This document shows positions 4,189-6,654 of a stretch of 6,654 nt of DNA, one piece after another. The notes beneath the pieces were generated by a model. The model saw nothing but the letters and a program-made list of their open reading frames with translations, was not told where the DNA came from and did no database searches. The DNA is from Verrucomicrobiota bacterium (GTDB lineage: Bacteria; Verrucomicrobiota; Verrucomicrobiia; Opitutales; Oceanipulchritudinaceae), in contig JAAAOD010000065.1 in NCBI GenBank assembly GCA_009908535.1, forward strand, positions 1 through 6,654. The letters are read 5' to 3'. Made by a program: the position numbers and the translations under genes. How positions within the stretch are numbered: position 1 is the first letter of the stretch; each line of letters begins with the position of its first letter.

Positions 4189-5223
4189 TTATCCGCTTCC
4201 GCGCAGCGCCGCGAGGGCCATGAACTTTCCTCCGAGGTGCTGAGGATGCAGCAGTTCCATGAGGGTCTGTTTGTCGCGGGAAAATTCCGCGCCGGCTTCG
4301 GCGAGGACGTGCTCGAGGACCGGCCGCGCGTGGCGGAGGAAGAAGCTCTCCTGGGTGGAAAGGGAAACCCCGGAAAAGCCCGCCTCGGCGAGGATCCGTT
4401 CGAGAGGTTCCCAGGCGAGGTGACAGGTCAGGTCGGTCTCGCCGGGGTGGGCGATAAGGTCGCCGCCCTGGCAATGACGGGCGTAGGCCCGGCCGCTTCC
4501 CTGTGGACGTTCTTCCCAGAGTATTTTTTCCGGCAGCCCGTAGTCGAAAGTCAGGAAGAGGCCGCGCCATGGTCGGGCGGTCAGGTCGCGAAGAAGATCG
4601 TGGGCGGCCGTGGGCCAGTCGAGAAGGTAGCCTTCAGGCAGGCCTGAAGGGATGTCCGCGGGCGGCTCCTCGGCAGGCGGGAAGCGCCATGCGGGCGGAC
4701 CTTCCCCCGGCACAGCGACCCATGCTTCCTCCAGCGCATGGCCATCGCCGGCTCCGCGGAAGCGCCGGAAGGGCTGGGCATCGAGAACCTCGTTGGCGAA
4801 AACCACGCAGTTTCCAGCCAGCTCAAGGGATTCCCCAGGCCGTATCGTTCGGGTCGCGCCAAAGCGTTGCGTGGAGGCGTGCCCGAGCAGGCCGCTGTTC
4901 TCCTCGGGTCCGAGTTCGACAAAGGTCCCGTCTTCGGGGGGAAAGGGCAGCAGCTCCTCGACCGCCGCGACGACGAGGTCGGCAAATACCTTGCCAAGGC
5001 TGGAGGCGGTGTAGAAGTCCGTTCCGCCGTTCCGGCCCACCCGGTCCCGCTGTTTTCTGTAGTAGCCGATCTCCGGGGCGTAGAGGGCCTCCCGCATGAA
5101 GTGGTCGAAGCGAAGACAGCCGTCGCGTCCCGCCACTTCGCGCAGGTGCCGGCGCATTTCCGGAGAGATGCCGTTTGCGGGCAGGGATTGCATTCGGCCT
5201 GAGGATGGGAAAAAGTGAAGCAT
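4189..5223 (-). CDS. SAM-dependent methyltransferase, MidA/NDUFAF7-like (COG1565)
   Basis: This 344-residue protein resembles the MidA family. Mitochondrial NDUFAF7 methylates an arginine of complex I subunit NDUFS2; bacterial members are poorly understood. Visible blocks are HFMREALYAPEIGYY, GTDFYTASSLGKVFADLV, FVELGPEENSGLL at the SAM-binding position, VVFANEVLDAQPFRRF, FLTFDYGL, the AYARH segment, HPGETDLTCHLAW (equivalent to the usual DITAHVDF) and STQESFFLRH. The glycine-rich SAM loop is unusual: ELGPEENSG instead of the common E(I/L)GxGxG. I chose ATG 5223 because GAGGAG lies about 10 nt upstream; ATG 5193 and TTG 5229 are alternatives. Its start codon overlaps that of the divergent protease gene. 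rpmB follows downstream on the same strand. Family assignment is good; substrate is unknown. Confidence 0.85.
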   Translation of the reverse strand: MLHFFPSSGRMQSLPANGISPEMRRHLREVAGRDGCLRFDHFMREALYAPEIGYYRKQRDRVGRNGGTDFYTASSLGKVFADLVVAAVEELLPFPPEDGTFVELGPEENSGLLGHASTQRFGATRTIRPGESLELAGNCVVFANEVLDAQPFRRFRGAGDGHALEEAWVAVPGEGPPAWRFPPAEEPPADIPSGLPEGYLLDWPTAAHDLLRDLTARPWRGLFLTFDYGLPEKILWEERPQGSGRAYARHCQGGDLIAHPGETDLTCHLAWEPLERILAEAGFSGVSLSTQESFFLRHARPVLEHVLAEAGAEFSRDKQTLMELLHPQHLGGKFMALAALRGSG

Positions 5224-6460
5224 GTGCAAGCGGCTCCTCTATCCCATGGTTGTGCTGGTGATCGGCGGCGGCCTCCTCTGGTGGACGCTGAGCTCGCCCT
5301 TCTGGCAGACGGTGCAACGGGTGGCCGGCGTCATGCGCCTGCTGCACGAGGAGTACGTTGATCCTGACCGGGCGGATTACGAGGAACTCGGGGAGGCCGC
5401 GATCCGCGGCATGGTCGGGTCGCTGGATCCCTACTCGGTTTATCTGAGTCCACGGGATTTCAGCGACTTCGAGTTGCAATCCCAGCAGCAGTATATCGGC
5501 ATCGGCGTGGAGATCGAACGCCTGCAGGAGCGCGTCACCCTGGTGACGGTTCTTCCCGGCGGGCCCGCCGAGAAAGCCGGCCTGCTGGCCGGGGACCGCA
5601 TCCTTGAAGTCGACGGAACGGATGTCCGCGAGGCCGGGGTCGGCAAGGTCTCCGATTTGTTGCGGGGTGAGGAAGGTGCGCCTGTCCGTATAGAGGTGGA
5701 GCGTCCGGCAAGCTCCGAATCCCTCACCTTTCAACTCGACCGCGGACAGGTCCGCCTCAGCACGGTGCGCGGGGTCTCGCTCTCTCCCGACGAAATCGGC
5801 TACCTTCGCATCGCCCAGTTCGGCGAAAAGACGCCGGAGGAATTCGCGGAGGTAGTCAACGGCCTCCATCAACGGGGAATGCAGGGCCTCGTCGTGGACT
5901 TGCGCGACAATCCGGGTGGTTTGTTGCGGACGGCCAAGGCGGTCGCAGGATTTTACCTCGAGCCCGGGCAGGAGGTGGTCAGGCTGCGTGGACGCGATCT
6001 GGGAGGGGAGCAGGTTTACAGGGCCAGCGGCCGGCTGGGGAATCATTCCTATCCGATCGCGGTCCTCCTTAATGAATCCTCCGCCAGCGGAGCTGAAATC
6101 GTCGCCGGCGTCTGGCAGGATACCGGAACGGCGCGTCTCGTCGGCGAGACCTCCCACGGCAAGGGAAGCGTGCAAAGCGTCTACGGCCTCGGGGATGGCT
6201 CCGGGCTGCGCCAGACGACCGCCCGGTATTACCTCCCCAGCGGCCGGTCCATCGACAAGGTGGGGGTGGAACCGGACATCCTCGTCGAAGAATCGATGGA
6301 GGCTCATCAGCGGCGTCTTCTGCAGCGCCGGCACCGCTCCCTCATGGACGCGGAAACCTTCGCCGAGGTCTTCGGATTTCCTCCCGACCAGACCGATGCA
6401 CAGCTGCGCGCCGCCAGGCGCTGGCTGCGCGAGGAATTGAACCTTCCGCGACCGGGCTGA
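5222..6460 (+). CDS. C-terminal processing peptidase (S41 family, CtpA/CtpB-like)
   Basis: This 412-residue serine protease trims or degrades cell-envelope proteins from their C-termini. Residues 1-25 are a basic start (KR) plus a hydrophobic segment (PMVVLVIGGGLLWW), a signal anchor that should place the enzyme in the periplasm. An N-terminal helical cap follows (about 30-85, with the typical GMVGSLDPYSVYLSP). Next come a PDZ domain (about 91-172, QQYIGIGVEIE and VLPGGPAEKAGLLAGDRILEVDG) and the protease core (GYLRIAQFGEKT, VVDLRDNPGGLL, NESSASGAEIVAG). By spacing to CtpB the catalytic residues are S289, K314 (in SHGKG) and Q318, all present. ARYYLPSGRSI and GVEPDI close the core, and about 55 charged helical residues form the tail. 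The start overlaps that of the divergent methyltransferase gene. No terminator is evident in 6461-6517. Confidence 0.95.
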   Translation: MCKRLLYPMVVLVIGGGLLWWTLSSPFWQTVQRVAGVMRLLHEEYVDPDRADYEELGEAAIRGMVGSLDPYSVYLSPRDFSDFELQSQQQYIGIGVEIERLQERVTLVTVLPGGPAEKAGLLAGDRILEVDGTDVREAGVGKVSDLLRGEEGAPVRIEVERPASSESLTFQLDRGQVRLSTVRGVSLSPDEIGYLRIAQFGEKTPEEFAEVVNGLHQRGMQGLVVDLRDNPGGLLRTAKAVAGFYLEPGQEVVRLRGRDLGGEQVYRASGRLGNHSYPIAVLLNESSASGAEIVAGVWQDTGTARLVGETSHGKGSVQSVYGLGDGSGLRQTTARYYLPSGRSIDKVGVEPDILVEESMEAHQRRLLQRRHRSLMDAETFAEVFGFPPDQTDAQLRAARRWLREELNLPRPG

Positions 6461-6517
6461 CGGCGCTGAAAATTGTTCGTGCATGCGCAATACGCACTGG
6501 CATAGTCCCCCAGCGAT

Positions 6518-6654
6518 ATGATCGAGAAAGTTCTCAAACTGCTCCTTGAAGGGGAGGCCGTCCGCACCGAGGCCATGGCGGCGGTCCTCGGGGTCTCGCA
6601 AAGCGAGATCGAAGCCACCCTGAGCCGCCTCGAGGAAGAGCGCAAGCTGCTTGG
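6518..6654 (+). CDS. Probable Lrp/AsnC-type transcriptional regulator, N-terminal fragment
   Basis: The window ends 45 codons into this gene. The visible part, starting MIEKVLKLLLEGEAVRTEAMAAVLGVSQ and continuing EIEATLSRLEEERKLL, fits a winged helix-turn-helix. Helix 1 is about 2-11, helix 2 about 16-24, and the recognition helix about 27-40 with the pattern VSxSEIEATLSRLEEE. This layout, with a Leu-rich start and the LEEERKLLG end of the HTH, is characteristic of Lrp/AsnC proteins, which sense amino acids through a downstream RAM domain. That domain would lie beyond the window, so another wHTH family is possible. No convincing Shine-Dalgarno precedes ATG 6518, and the 57 nt upstream show no clear promoter. 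Confidence 0.65.
   Translation, partial: MIEKVLKLLLEGEAVRTEAMAAVLGVSQSEIEATLSRLEEERKLL

Noticed and set aside
3887..4570. Extended 227-codon frame upstream of rpmB
   Set aside because: The upstream part is antisense-free shadow of the methyltransferase gene in another frame; the strong ribosome-binding site and family length set the L28 start at 4117.
6473..6506. Possible promoter (TTGTTC and CATAGT) and small hairpin TGCG-CAATA-CGCA before the regulator gene
   Set aside because: Hexamer spacing of 22 nt is too long, the stem has only 4 bp and no T-tract follows; chance cannot be excluded.
4823..6601. 592-codon open frame on the minus strand
   Set aside because: It is entirely antisense to the S41 protease gene, whose catalytic triad, PDZ and signal anchor are intact; it is a GC-rich shadow frame.

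Overview
The window is GC-rich bacterial chromosome with tightly packed genes on both strands. It looks like a Gram-negative heterotroph. My best guess is Verrucomicrobiota (Opitutae-like), from the resemblance of the RAYT, L28 and MidA-type proteins to homologues I remember from that group; no marker gene here proves it.

Layout. 3-509 (+) is the C-terminal end of NAD-dependent DNA ligase LigA. 510-1430 is a REP/RAYT island: one single-domain Y1/HUH transposase gene (789-1343, +) with short GTAG-headed palindromic repeats on both sides. 1487-2209 (+) encodes an unrecognised secreted protein, probably an outer-membrane beta-barrel. 2233-2967 (-) is cysH (PAPS reductase). Divergent from it is a uroporphyrinogen-III C-methyltransferase gene (3065-3829, +), the first step to siroheme. 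A bidirectional terminator (3834-3860) separates that gene from rpmB (L28, 3887-4117, -). Upstream of rpmB on the same strand is a MidA-like methyltransferase gene (4189-5223, -). It is divergent from a C-terminal-processing S41 protease gene (5222-6460, +). The window ends in the first 45 codons of a probable Lrp/AsnC-type regulator (6518 onward, +).

How the genes work together. cysH and the SUMT gene form a plausible sulfate-assimilation pair: CysH makes sulfite, and sulfite reductase needs siroheme. Their shared start region carries a two-tier inverted repeat with one centre, the best operator candidate in the window. The other genes are housekeeping functions with no evident shared pathway.

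The most interesting region is the REP/RAYT island. Three 67-bp modules (542-608, 663-729, 1340-1406) differ from the middle copy by one base each. Each module is two inverted 25-nt REPs with the same architecture: GTAG, a 6-bp arm, one bulged purine, GC/GC, and a GAYA tetraloop. The two REPs have different arm sequences but both arms still pair. Truncated REPs that stop inside the tetraloop sit directly before full ones, and the GTAG of the right-hand module supplies the transposase stop codon.
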